A stretch of 64,000 nucleotides of DNA from Lolium rigidum (lineage: Eukaryota; Streptophyta; Magnoliopsida; Poales; Poaceae): NCBI RefSeq assembly GCF_022539505.1, contig NC_061508.1, positions 263,444,736 through 263,508,735 of the forward strand. Reading direction: 5' to 3'. Position numbers and translations under genes: made by a program. Shown one piece after another: positions 25,082-36,455 of the stretch. The notes under the pieces were generated by a model. It made no database searches. It was given only the letters and a program-made list of their open reading frames with translations, and had not been told where the DNA came from. Position 1 is the stretch's first letter; each line of letters starts with the position of its first letter.

Positions 25082-25691
25082 TGTTGTGGGTATACTTTAT
25101 GGGTATATCAACGGCATGGCTTAGATCCGGCAAGCCCGGGTGGCCCATAGACGGTGATGTGGCATGTGGCCCATCGGGCGGCCCAGTTGCTGTAGATCCT
25201 GAAGGATGAAGTCCGGCCCAGGAACAGGAAGCCGGATCCCAACCGACCTACGAAGGAGGTCGGATCCGTGAAGGCCCATGAAGTATCCGGATCCAGCACG
25301 TACTTAAAGGAAGGCGGATCCTTGACGTACACGGCAAGATATTGTACCGTAGTTAGGCAACTTTTATTCCGGCTAGGACTCTCCATGTAAACCCTAGATC
25401 CGTGCGCCTTTATAAGCCGGATCCCGGGAGCCCTAGAGGCACATCCACAACTCATTGTAACAATGCGAAAGCGTCCAGATAATTCCAGACAAGCACCGCC
25501 ATCGTGCAGGTGTTCCGAAGCTGGGTAAATCGCGTACCACCGTCCCGTGCGCACTCCGCCCTATGGCCCCTACTTCTTCCCCCCTCGTGAGGACTCCTCC
25601 TCCTAGGTACCGTCGAATAGGCAACGACAACAGGCATAGAGGCTGCTGCACCATCAAAGCAACAACGTCTGCGGACGGTGCATGGTAGACG
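25082..25691 (+). repeat. Gypsy LTR running into gap
   Basis: Starts TGTTGTGGGTATAC directly after the purine tract. It contains a TATA-like tttataagccgg (about 25410) and the end of an apparent transcript leader. It is cut by the N run at 25692. Confidence 0.6.
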
Positions 25692-25791
25692 NNNNNNNNN
25701 NNNNNNNNNNNNNNNNNNNNNNNNNNNNNNNNNNNNNNNNNNNNNNNNNNNNNNNNNNNNNNNNNNNNNNNNNNNNNNNNNNNNNNNNNNN
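25692..25791. other. Assembly gap (100 N)
   Basis: One hundred N characters, a conventional scaffold gap of unknown true size. Confidence 1.
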
Positions 25792-26322
25792 CACCGGTAT
25801 GATCGACCATCATGCTTCAACGCGCAAGGTTTAGCCGCCGGGAGATTTCCGTCTTACGCGAGCGCCAGCTGAATATAAACACGGACAAAAAGCAGAATAT
25901 ACGTATTTTACTTCGCTATCCTCGCGAAGGGATGAGAACTAATTCTTGATTTTTTAACGAAAAACTTTCGCCATATAAACATTGCAGCTTCACGCCATGC
26001 TGCATCACATTGATCTCATTTATAGACAAGCGCTACTGGAAAAAGGATCATGCCTGTTGATCCGCGTCGTGTCAATGAATTATGTCTTATCGACATTTTC
26101 AGGGATCAATGAGAGATAATAACTAGATAATCATGGTAAGATAATATTCTTAATATCCGACTATATTTGTTATTAGACAACACATGAAACTGATGGGGAG
26201 CTGTCACGCCAGGAGGTAGCAATCAAATAGCAAGAGAATGCCACCAAGGCGCTATATACTAGGTATATGTAGAACTAAACATTTACTTACACTATTTGAT
26301 ATGTTTCCTATTGTGACAGTTG
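25792..26322. other. Unassigned sequence right of gap
   Basis: About 530 bp with no gene I can support. The first 80 bp may be the remainder of an LTR or leader. The rest is AT-rich and unassigned. Confidence 0.35.
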
Positions 26323-26869
26323 TTACTCTTGATAGCAGCCATTTGATTCACAGAACACTACGAATTTGACAGTATCCAGAAAATCAGGGCCATTTACGCC
26401 ATACGCAACGTACTCCGTTAACCAGATTTCTTTTATTTCCGCATAGCAAAACAGCAATGCGAAATAAAAGGCAGAATCTGTCAAAATAGAACAGTTCGTA
26501 AAGACGAATTTTAAAGTGGAACCAGACTTGTTCAGATGAAAATGCCCAAATTGAATGAAAGTTGCGTACATATCTGAGGATCATGCACGTAAATTGGCAG
26601 ATTTTTTGATTTTTCTACAGGGACTACTGTCCAAATTCGTGACAGCAAGAAATCTGTTCCTGCGCAGCAATCCAAATCTAGTATTGGCTTTACTATCAAA
26701 GACTTTACTTGGCACAACAATGCAATAAAATAAAGATAAGGAGAGGTTGCTACAGTAGTAAACAACTTCCAAGACTCAAATGTAAAATAAAGTGTAGAAG
26801 TAAAATAATGGGTTGTCTCCCATAAGCGCTTTTCTTTAACGCCTTTCAGCTAGGCGCAGAAAGTGTGTA

Positions 26870-27738
26870 TCAAGTGTTCTCAAGAGATGAAGCATTACCT
26901 CGGGCATTGCGCCCACCTTTCTTATTCTTTTTCTTACTATTTGATTTAGGGAATACATGTCTACCTCCTGGCGTAGAGGTGAATTTTAGGGTGCCTTCTC
27001 CCACATCTATGACAGCTCCCAATAGTTTCAGCAGGGATCTTCCAAGTGTGATTTGTCCTGTTCCTACACATTCAATAACAAGATAATCAGTGGATATTGT
27101 TCTTCCAAGAATGGTTGTATGCACACCCTCGGCTATTCCCTTAGGAATTATAACAGAGTTATCAATAAGAGTTATTCCTTCTCCTCCTTCAACGAGTCCC
27201 CAAAGTGTCAGAGATTCATAAATACTCTCAGGCATAAGACAAAATTCAGACATAATATCACAATTGGCATGAAAAGTTTTACCACCGATAACAATTTTGA
27301 TAGTAGGGTCCCATATTGAAGGTTCAGAGTTCACCAAAACTTGATCAAGACGGTTATGAACATAATTATAATTTTTTTTCCAAGCAAGATGCACTTGTCT
27401 CAAGAGTGTTTAATCTATTATAAATGCTAATAAGAGCTGAATCAAAGTTATTAGCTGAACTATGTGATGCAACCAATTTCTTTATGGCATTAAAATCTTG
27501 ATCACCGTCGCAATGAAGGAAATATCCTCCCACTACAGCATCCAAGGCATATCTATAGCGAGTCATAAGCCCAAAATAAAAGTTACTAAGGAGCAAACTT
27601 AGAGTCATTTGAGGTTCAGTTTTACGATAAGAATCAAAAATTCTGGACCAAGCATCTTTAAAACTCTCCTCATCCCCTTGTTTAAAAGTGAAGACTAATT
27701 CCTCAGGTGAAGAAGTAACAGGATGCAGAGCTAGACAT
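26870..27738 (-). pseudogene. Element D gag/retropepsin-like ORF
   Basis: The best-preserved copy of this protein. The probable ATG is at 27738, with a frame break shortly after it. The sequence then carries MTLSLLLSNFYFGLMTRYRY and NNFDSALISIYNRLNTLETS. A second break lies in an eight-T run at 27369-27376, after which 178 residues are open to the stop. The last part (CDIMSEFCLMPESIYESL, DNSVIIPKGIAEGV, STDYLVIECVGTGQITLGRS, GAVIDVGEGTLKF) follows the strand order of retropepsins in plant Gypsy elements. It lacks the D-[ST]-G triplet, so protease activity is unlikely. The tail is lysine-rich and ends SSLENT. No reverse transcriptase follows. Confidence 0.65.
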
Positions 27739-27972
27739 GATAACAGAAGTAAAAATGCAAGTAACTAATTTTTTTTTTGTGTTTTCGATATAGAGAACAA
27801 GACAGTAAATAAAGTAAAACTAGCAACTAATTTTTTTGTGTTTTGATATAATGCAGCAAACAAAGCAGTAAATAAAATAAAGCAAGACAAAAACAAAGTA
27901 AAGAGATTGGAAGTGGAGACTCCCCTTGCAGCGTGTCTTGATCTCCCCGGCAACGGCGCCAGAAAAAGAGCT

Positions 27973-29530
27973 TGATTGCGCGTAGTTAACACGTCCGTTG
28001 GGAACCCCAAGAGGAAGGTATGATGCGCACAGCAACAAGTTTTCCCTCGATAAGAAACCAAGGTTATCGAACCAGGTAGGAGCCAAGAAGCACGTTGAAG
28101 GTTGATGGAGGAGGAGTGTAGTGCGGCGCAACACCGGGGATTCCGGCGCCAACGTGGAACCCGCACAACACAATCACGAGAACTTTGCCCCAACGTAACA
28201 GTGAGGTTGTCAATCTCACCGGCTTGCTGTAAACAAAGGATTAGATGTATAGTGTGGATGATGATGGTTGTTTGCGAAGACCAGTAAAGAACAATTGCAG
28301 CAGTTTGTATTTCAGATGTAAAGAATAGGACCGGGGTCCATAGTTCACTAGCGGTGTCTCTCCCATAAGATAGCAGATGTTGGGTGAACAAATTAGAGTT
28401 GGGCAATTGACAAATAAAGAAGGCATAACAATGCACATACATATATCATGATGAGTACTATGAGATTTAATCAGGGCATTACGACAAAGTACATAGACCG
28501 CTATCCAGCATGCATCTATGCCTAAAAAGTCCACCTTCAGGTTATCATCCGAACCCCTCCAGTATTAAGTTGTAAACAACGGACAATTGCATTAAGTATG
28601 GTGCGTAATGTAATCAACACAAATATCCTTAGACAAAGCATCGATGTTTTATCCCTAGTGGCAACAAGCACATCCACAACCTTAGAACTTTCTGTCACTC
28701 GTCCCAGATTTAATGGAGGCATGAACCCACTATCGAGCATAAATACTCCCTCTTGGAGTCACAAGTATCAACTTGGCCGGAGCCTCTACTAGCAACGGAG
28801 AGCATGCAAGAACATAAATAACATATATGATAGATTGATAATCAACTTGACATAGTACTCAATATTCATCGGATCCCAACAAACACAACATGAAGGATTA
28901 CAAATAGATGATCTTGATCATGATAGGCAGCTCACAAGATCTAACATGATAGCACAATGGGGAGAAGACGACCATCTAGCTACTGCTATGGACCCATAGT
29001 CCAGGGGTGAACTACTCACACATCGATCCGGAGGCGATCATGGCGATGAAGAGACCTCCGGGAGATGATTCCCCTCTCCGGCAGGGTGCCGGAGGCGATC
29101 TCCTGAATCCCCCGAGATGGGATTGGCGGTGGTGACGTCTCTGGAAGGTTTTCCGTATCGTGGCTCTCGGTACTGGGGGTTTCGCGACGAAGGCTTTAAG
29201 TAGGCGGAAGGGCGGAGTCGGGAGAGTCACGGGGGCCCCACACGCTAGGGCCGCGCGGGCCCCCTCTAGGCCGCGCCGCCCTAGTGTGGCGGCGCCCCGT
29301 GGCCCCACTTCGTCTCCCCTCCGGTCTTCTGGAAGCTTCGTGTAAAAATAGGACCCTGGGCGTTGATTTCGTCCAATTCCGAGAATATTTCCTTACTAGG
29401 ATTTCTGAAACCAAAAACAGCAGAAAACAACAACTGGCTCTTCGACATCTCGTCAATAGGTTAGTGCCGGAAAATGCATAATAATGACATATAATGTGTA
29501 TAAAACATGTGAGTATCATCATAAAAGTAT
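27973..29530 (-). repeat. 5' LTR of element D (inner end clipped)
   Basis: Starts tgattgcgcgtagttaac on the plus strand and aligns with 20115-21680 over its whole length, with scattered differences. The last 30 or so bases expected of the LTR are missing at the junction with CACTA sequence at 29530. Confidence 0.82.
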
Positions 29531-30287
29531 CAGCAGTGCATACCGGGCATTCATTCAAATTCTCGTATTCACCGCGGTAGAGGATGCAGTCGTTAATGCA
29601 TGCATGTATCTTCAGAACCTCTAAATCTAGAGGGCAGACAACCTTCTTTGCTTCGTACGTACTGGCGGGCAACTCATTATTCTTTGGAAACATATTCTTC
29701 ATCATTTTCAGCAAATTTTCAAATCCCGAGTCAGATAGATCTTCCTGTGCCTTCCATTTCAGCAAATCCAATGTGCAGCCCAGCTTTTTCAGACCATTAT
29801 CGCATCCGGGGTACAGCGACTTTTTGTGATCCTCTAACATGCGATCCAAATTCTTCCTCTCCTTTTCAGTTTCGCAGCCTCTCCGTGCATCAGCAATGGT
29901 CCGACCAAGATCATCAGCGGGCTCATCACGTGCCTCTTCTTCACTTTCCCCTTCACCTTCCCCACCTTCAGCATCCTCCATGAAAGTATCACCGAAATGA
30001 TCAAGATAGTTTTCATCGATGAAATCATCCCCTTCTTCATCTTCTTCCATTATAACCCCTCTTTCTCCATGCTTGGTCCAACAATTATAGCTTGGCATGA
30101 AACCCTGCCGATGCAGGTGCATGTGAACGTCTCTTGAGGAAGAGTAGCCCTTCTGATTCTTACAGGCAACACATGGACAGATAACAAAACCACCCTTCTT
30201 GTTCGCATTAGCCACTACGAGGAAATCTTTCCAACCCGTAATGAACTCGCCGGAGAGTCGGTTACCGTACATCCATTGCCGATTCAT
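29531..30287 (-). pseudogene. CACTA transposase (TNPD/TNP2-type), N-terminal part
   Basis: The ATG at 30287 gives MNRQWMYGNRLSGEFITGWK, then FVICPCVACKNQK and DVHMHLHRQGF. This is the transposase-associated N-terminal domain of plant CACTA elements, with its CPC/C cysteine motif. An acidic linker follows (about 30060-29930), then a region with LDLLKWKAQ and ACINDCILYRGEYENLNECP leading toward the catalytic part. The frame continues past 29531 into LTR sequence, so the reading frame is a chimera and the catalytic domain is absent. In an intact element this protein binds the subterminal repeats and cuts the ends. Confidence 0.85.
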
Positions 30288-30635
30288 CTGCATTATTATA
30301 ATATAAAATATATAATTAACCATCATGCATTTGTTAAACTAACTAGCTACAAACAATAGAAATTAAACAATGAACTACACACATGCATATTTTATCAATG
30401 ACACATGAAAGGTTCAAGTTGCTAACCGCGATCGAGGAGGAAAAAATAAATGAGGAAGCTCAAGTGTGGCTCCGACACTTCATATCATGTTTGTTTCATG
30501 CTCTTGGGGCATTTCATCAAACACCTTGTGTGCATAAGAGGAACCAAAAGCAAACCTAACACCCTCTTGTGAAGTTTGTGAAGAGAAGTGGCACCAAATG
30601 GCTAAGTGCAGTGAGCTGAGGTCCTTTTATAGGGA

Positions 30636-30860
30636 TGAGCCTTTAGTCCCGGTTGGCCTGGCCAACCGCGACTAAAGGCCTTTGGGCCAGGCCTGAGGAC
30701 CTTTAGTCGCGGTTGGCCTGGCCAACCACGACTAAAGCCCCTCCCGTCCACCAGCTGGCCACCGAGCGCGCTGGGCCCAGGTTTTTAGTCGCGGTTCGCC
30801 TCCCGAACCGCGACTAAAGACCCCATTAGTCACGGTTCCTATATTTTGACGACTAATGGG
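30636..30860 (-). repeat. CACTA subterminal inverted repeats
   Basis: Several copies of tttagtcgcggttggcc and its complement ggccaaccgcgactaaagg, plus ggttcgcctcccgaaccgcg, lie within 250 bp of the terminus. Such clustered short inverted repeats are the usual transposase-binding region of CACTA elements. Confidence 0.85.
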
Positions 30861-30934
30861 GCTGGACGGAAGCCTCTTTTTCTACTAGTGCAACACGGTA
30901 GATATCTAGTACTTCTAATAAAACCAGGCCAGAA

Positions 30935-31356
30935 GGGGAAGACTTAGGTAGGATCAGGTTTTAGATAGGATCTATGAGAATAATTTTTTTGCAAACACAA
31001 AACATGTTCAAAAATTCTGAAAATAAATCACAACACACATCTATGTTATATATGCAACGCCAAAAATTTGCAACTTCAAATTCGACATACATTTAGAGAG
31101 ACAAAAAAGATAAATCTGAGTGTGAATAGTGTGAAATACTAGTCAATCAGATCTGACACTATTCACAATAAAATTTGTCTTTTTTGTTTCTCCAAGTGTA
31201 GATCAGATTTTAAGCTGAAATTTCTTGGAGTTGTAGATACAACCTATATGCATGTTGTTTATTATTTTCAGATTTTTTCGCATGTTTAAAGTATGTTTTT
31301 TTTAGATTGATCCTATGATCCTACCTAATGGAGAGATCCTATACAAGTCTCTCCCC
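30935..31356. mobile_element. Foldback MITE, 422 bp
   Basis: The two halves are imperfect reverse complements along almost their whole length. The ends pair as ggggaagacttaggtagg with ggggagagacttgtatagg. The arms pair around tgtgaatagtgtg and gacactattcac, with a short loop near 31140. There is no coding capacity. Copies of gtacttctaata...aaccaggcc flank it (30909-30930 and 31371-31395), but they do not abut both ends exactly. The superfamily is not certain. Confidence 0.8.
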
Positions 31357-32279
31357 TAAAAAGATGTGTAGTACTTCTAATAATCAAACCAGGCCTAAAA
31401 GATTGACCTCTGGACAGCACTACGTACGGTACCAAGAATTTGTGTGATGTTGGGATGTGGCATTAAACGCGCCAATCAAACTCCAATCGTGTTAAATACT
31501 GAAGAACTTCACCATCAAATCAAACGCATCGGCTAATTTGCTGCCAGATGGCAAGATCGGAGCAGCTCTCACACATCCCACTCGTACATTTTCTTGCCCG
31601 ATTTTTCTCCATCGTTTTGGTGTCACAAATATCTTTCGACCAGAAGTGATTGGCTATGTACCACATCGACAACCGGGCCAGTAAGGAATGATGGCTAGCT
31701 TTTGCTCAGTTTTCTTCTTCGCTGCACAAAAGCGATTTGTTGTGCCAATCATACAGTTTGCAGCCTCCTTGAGGGTGGACTAGCTTGCTGATGTCACTTT
31801 CTGATGAACATTGCGGTGGTTTACGATTGGAGCCAATGGCCAACGGCCAAACCTTTTTCTCATGTTTATGAATCCATCCTTATTAAGCCCAAATAAACTT
31901 CCATCTTGCATGGCTTATTGCAGTACCGTCTTCCTCAAGGTCCGTACATTTTGTTGTGGAAAAGGCACCCCTTTGATGTTCTCCAAACTTCCATTTTAAC
32001 AATATATTGGTGTATATAAATGGATGGTGTGCAGTTGGTTTAAAAAGGCTTCTAGGCTGTTAAAAAACCTCACCATTCTGGACTTTTTTGTGGACATGCA
32101 TCATTCTTGACTTTTATTCATCTAAAAAAATGGACATACATGTTTTGTTGAAAGTTTGTTCTTACACACTCCATACAACAATCTGCAACTCTAAAATTTT
32201 CGAGATTTTTCAGAGTCTGGAAAACAACCCGTTGCGTAGATGCGCGAAATTATGTTTCATAACTTCATGAGAGGAGGAC
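31357..32279. other. Unassigned low-copy sequence
   Basis: About 920 bp with no convincing gene. Short frames on the plus strand near 31811-32270 lack recognisable motifs. Confidence 0.4.
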
Positions 32280-33883
32280 TCGAGATATATAATTTTGGAG
32301 TACCTCACACAAGTTATGCAATAGAAACCATTGCCAAAATAAGTCATATCATAACTCACAATCCCCAAGAGCAGCATCACTATAGCACCTCTCAATGTTG
32401 AAGTATGGGTATCAAACCGCATGAGCAAGAAGGAAAAGCTACTTACTCTCTCCAACAAGAGTATCATAATTCTAGTTGTCTATGCACTAAACAAAATAAA
32501 GGATCAAAGGAGTTCAACCTGATGCTTGAAAGTAAGAAAAACAAAATATAAAATATAAAAGTGTTCCAATCCTCTAATAGGCAAAAGGACAAGACAAATA
32601 TTTGAGCCTTATGAGAATAATGGACCTGAGGATTCATGGTTTCACTTGACCTCTATCTGAAACAATGGTGATTATCATGTTAGAAGATGATAAAAGTAAA
32701 CATAATTTTCATACTTTAATGGTTAACGTTTATGGCGGCAACATGTGCTAAAACACATAGTTGAAAAGAAGTATACATATGTGTGTTATGTCCTGCAACA
32801 TGAGATTATTGTTACTTCTCCACGTTATACTTCTCCACTTTTTACCCCTAGACAAAGGATATTGGTGGTACCATTTCTATCACTCGGTTGTTCCATTGTT
32901 GTCACTTGGATCCACCCCTCATCTACATACATCATACTCCTTTATAAAAACACACTACAACACTACGACAAAGGTTTTGTTTGTTGTGCGCATACCACGT
33001 CTCTGTCATCTACCTACACTCGATGTTGCGAAATACCTCGTGATGTGGGTAGACAAGGCATTACCACTAGCATTACCCTGATACTTCCATGACGTATAAT
33101 GATAAACCAATAAATAGATATCATAAACATGCTTCCAAAGTATGACAATCTATAAAGCCTCAGTACAACGAAAAATGTATAAAAAGTATCATCTCATACC
33201 ACAATATTCACCATAGGAATTACAGAGATAGCACCACAATCATGTAGGGAAGCTCATACGGGCTAGAACAATGATCATACAAATAGAGATTGGATCAAAT
33301 TACTACCAAAACTCCAATTCCAAGGGGTGGAATACTCCCCTCTCATGGTATGATATGAGGCGCTGGTGAAGGAGGAGAGGCGGACGAAAGCGATTTTTGC
33401 AGCGGTTCACCCCTCCAATCTTCCATTGACGGTGGATTGCAAACTCTCTATTTCGTGGTTTTTGATCTCTCCCCCATGCGTCGCAAGGAATACCTCTAGG
33501 GGGGTATATATAGGGGTGTTTTAGGTCAAAACACACATGCATGCAAAAGATTGAGGCCAATCCGACGGCCGAGGGGGGAGATCCATCTGGTGACGCGGCT
33601 AGGGTATCAAGCCACACCACAAGGACATATTTTCAGCATGTTGCTCCCCCTATGGCTAACTTCAGCTTGTTGGATGCATCTTAAAAATTTCGAAGCATGC
33701 TATTTGACCTTGCCTTTTTTGGAGTTCCAAGCTCCAAAATAGAGTTAGAACCAAAACAAAGGGGATCTTGTGAAAAATCCCCAAAATGAATTTAAACCAA
33801 TGTAATAACTCATAATATGATGCGGATATTATGAAATATAACAAAAATACTACAAAGAACATAGATGCATTTTACACGCATCA
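32280..33883 (-). repeat. Gypsy-type LTR in minus orientation
   Basis: On the minus strand the sequence begins at 33883 with TGATGCGTGTAAAATGCATC. It contains a TATA-like tatatatacccccc (about 33500) and the leader-like cctcatatcataccatgag, a layout I associate with Pooideae Gypsy LTRs. The inner boundary is not defined; homology is clear to about 33060 and probable to about 32280. No internal coding region or second LTR is visible, so this may be a solo or truncated LTR. Confidence 0.55.
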
Positions 33884-36340
33884 AGAATCCACAAGAATAT
33901 ATACACATGGTACTTCGGTGTAGTTCACCATGAACACAAACAAGTAAACGCTAAATGAAAAATTCATTTTGTATGAATAATTATGCATACCTCTATTAAC
34001 AAACAGGGTATTTAACATTTAACCTTCTCCAAATTGTTGGAATAAATACATGTAGTGGGTGTAAATATTACATTCACTAAGAGAGGCCATGGTATATATG
34101 TACTACATCTGTTTGAAAATATAAGGTGTATTTTCATTTGTTAAGGAAACATTTTTTAACAACATTTATTTTATTATTGTGTTTAATGAGACTTAGATTG
34201 ATAACAATAGACCATATTGAAAAATTACATGTGATTATTCTTTTGTATCAAGTTTTGAGGTTGACATTTTAACTTTTCCAAGATTTTTTTAAATAACTTA
34301 TCCATTCACTAGTACATCATCCCTCTATGGAAACATTATGAGGAAATCCCACGATTAAAAATAAATACACATGGCCGACGAGGCCCATTAGTAACAAGCC
34401 TTAGATAGGCTATCCACATTAGCGATGGTAAGATTCCAATCTAGAGAAATGCGAGGATTCCGATCAGGTCGAATACCTCCTCTCCTGTGATGCCTTCAAC
34501 CACGAGGCTGCTCGGCGTTGGGCAATTCCATCCTCATCCCCTCCATCGAGCACCAAATTGTGTTGATTGGAGCTCTGGACTACCATAGAGCAGTCAGTCA
34601 GGGCCCAATGCAAGAGGCGCTGAAGGTCCATGTTTTGCTATGTTTATTTTGCATTTTATTTTTGTTCCATAGTTTGCTTACTAATGATATTTTGGTTTTG
34701 CTATTGATTTTGCTTTGTTTACTGTTAAATGGGCTTTATGTTCATTGCTTAGTGCATTGCCATGGTCTGTTTAGATGCTAAATTGGGATGTTTATACTTT
34801 TTTTTTACCTTTTACTTTATTGACACTCTATTTGGGTTCTAATTAAGCCTTTGTGATGCCTATTTCTTCACTTCGACTCATTTAGAGAAAAAATAGTGTA
34901 GAGTACTTGCACTGTGTCTGTTTTATCACATAGTTCTTAATTTTCCACTATTTTAGTTTTTGTTTGCACTATCTCTTAACTTATCCCCTCTATTTGCATC
35001 ACATAGTTCTTAATTTCACCCTATTTTATGTCCTTCAGGGTGAGGTGTAAACCCGAGGATGACGCGGTGGTCACAAAGACGTAGGAGAGTGGCTTTGTCC
35101 ATGGTGCGCTTAGGGTGGCGTTGCCGGGAGAAAGACTTTGTGTAGTAGGGAAAACAGACTAAGACCATCCAACGGTCGGGAAAATTAGAAGCGGGACTCC
35201 GTCCATGACTAGGTGGAAGATGGCAACCTGCCGACGAACATCAAGAACCAAGAGCGGGCCTCCATCGATGGTGCAACTAACACCGTGGGGCTTATTATGT
35301 ATATTGCATATTCGTCATAAACAGATAATTAGATATGCCCGTAGTTGATGTAGTTCACTTAGGTGATGATCTAATTTTGTAACTATTGCCCATTTACTAT
35401 GTGTAAGAACTATTCCAAATGTGAATTCTCTAGTGAGTGGACTCCGGTTAGAGAGCCATTTGCCGTTTCGAATGCATGGTTTGACCCGTACTCATAACGT
35501 CATTTTGTACTAGTGATTATTTCTAAATTGCAACCCACTAAGATAATTTCTCCTAGTTCAAATAGGGCCGTTAACTACAAAGACGGATTCTTGGCTCCTA
35601 GGCTCCAGTTATCTCCTTGTACTGAAAATTGAATAGTGGTTTAAAGTTTCCATACAATATAAGCAAATTCAATAAAATAACACTTCATTTTTTTTTTGAC
35701 AGTGTACACTTCAAATTTAGGCTGCACTGATAATAATAATAGCGCTCAAATATAGTGGCAAACATAACACAATAATATTGCGATATTTGCTATTAGAGGT
35801 CTCTATTAATTTCCCAGGCCAGGAATAAACACATTTATCGATGAATTTTTTATATTCATACTATATTCCTTATACACTTTGAAACTTCTCAATTAATTTG
35901 AATTTTTTGATAAATTTGAAATTCTAAATACAGATATTACTAGAGCCCGGGACTCAAACATTTTATCAGGTAACTACAAATTGAACTTACACAGTGCGTA
36001 AATTACTTAAATAGAAACTCCAAATCATAGACATTGGTTGATAAATATGAAATAAATGGAAATTTAAGAACATTGTGCATTTCATGTTGAATTAGACACT
36101 AAATGGACAACTTAGTTTTCACATCCCTTGGCACTAGCTAAAGTGTGCTAGAAAACTAAAATATTGCTGAATTAGAAGCTGAAATTGACGACGATCCTTT
36201 TTTTTTTGGCAGTGTGTACATTCGTGTTGGCTATGTGTGCCCTCGAGGTAGTCGTGTTCTATAAAGGTCGACTTGGATGTCTATATCGGTTTTAGGCCGG
36301 TTTTCTACTAATTAACCGATCAATTATCTCCTCTCCTTAT
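33884..36340. other. Unassigned AT-rich intergenic sequence
   Basis: About 2.4 kb with no gene I can support. A stretch near 34098-34330 (tttgaaaatataaggtgtat) resembles a degenerate Stowaway-type MITE, but the second terminus is unclear. The rest holds T-rich tracts at 34800, 35690 and 36200. Confidence 0.4.
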
Positions 36341-36349
36341 TTTTAAATA
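36341..36349. other. Left 9-bp target-site duplication
   Basis: ttttaaata directly before the element start gggatttctattttcg. The identical nine bases follow the other end at 41662-41670. Nine base pairs is the size typical of Mutator-superfamily insertion. Confidence 0.95.
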
Positions 36350-36455
36350 GGGATTTCTATTTTCGTGCCCTCGGGTCGTTAGTTGTACTCAGATTTCCCC
36401 AGCCCCTTAGTTTTTCCTCAGTTTTCCCCAAGCCTATGTCTGAAACCCGCAGAAG
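36350..36455 (+). repeat. Left terminal inverted repeat of the MULE
   Basis: About 105 bp that pair with 41560-41661 in reverse complement. The first 21 bases are identical, and the rest match with small indels through gtttgaaaccc-like sequence. A 15-bp GC-rich repeat (ggggccgcgtcgtgt, about 36520-36565) lies just inside. Confidence 0.88.

Larger units (their letters stand above)
26323..29530 (-). mobile_element. Non-autonomous LTR element D (5' LTR, gag, part of 3' region)
   Basis: Minus-strand element with 5' LTR 27973-29530, leader with ccccggcaacggcgccag (plus strand, near 27945), a gag/retropepsin-like ORF (26870-27738), and about 550 bp of the shared 3' region. The 3' LTR and most of the 3' region are missing. 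The LTR is itself clipped: it stops at cataaaagtat instead of running to gagacgtatca, where it meets CACTA sequence. Confidence 0.75.
29531..30890 (-). mobile_element. CACTA (En/Spm) transposon, 5' end fragment
   Basis: On the minus strand the element begins at 30890 with CACTAGTAGAAAAAG, the CACTA terminal motif. A subterminal region of inverted repeats follows (30636-30860), then a short leader and the start of a transposase ORF at 30287. It is cut at 29531 by the LTR of element D. The other end is not in the window. Confidence 0.88.

Noticed and set aside
25433..25872. Reading frames that run through the first N gap
   Set aside because: The sequence across the gap is unknown, so these frames have no support.
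29196..30326. A single 376-residue gene
   Set aside because: The C-terminal part is reverse-strand LTR sequence. Only the N-terminal transposase-associated part is real coding sequence.
33303..33620. 105-residue minus-strand frame
   Set aside because: It lies inside a Gypsy LTR and its leader-like region. It has no motif.
34098..34330. Stowaway-type MITE
   Set aside because: One end resembles the family, but a matching inverted end with a TA duplication could not be found. Mentioned only as a possibility.
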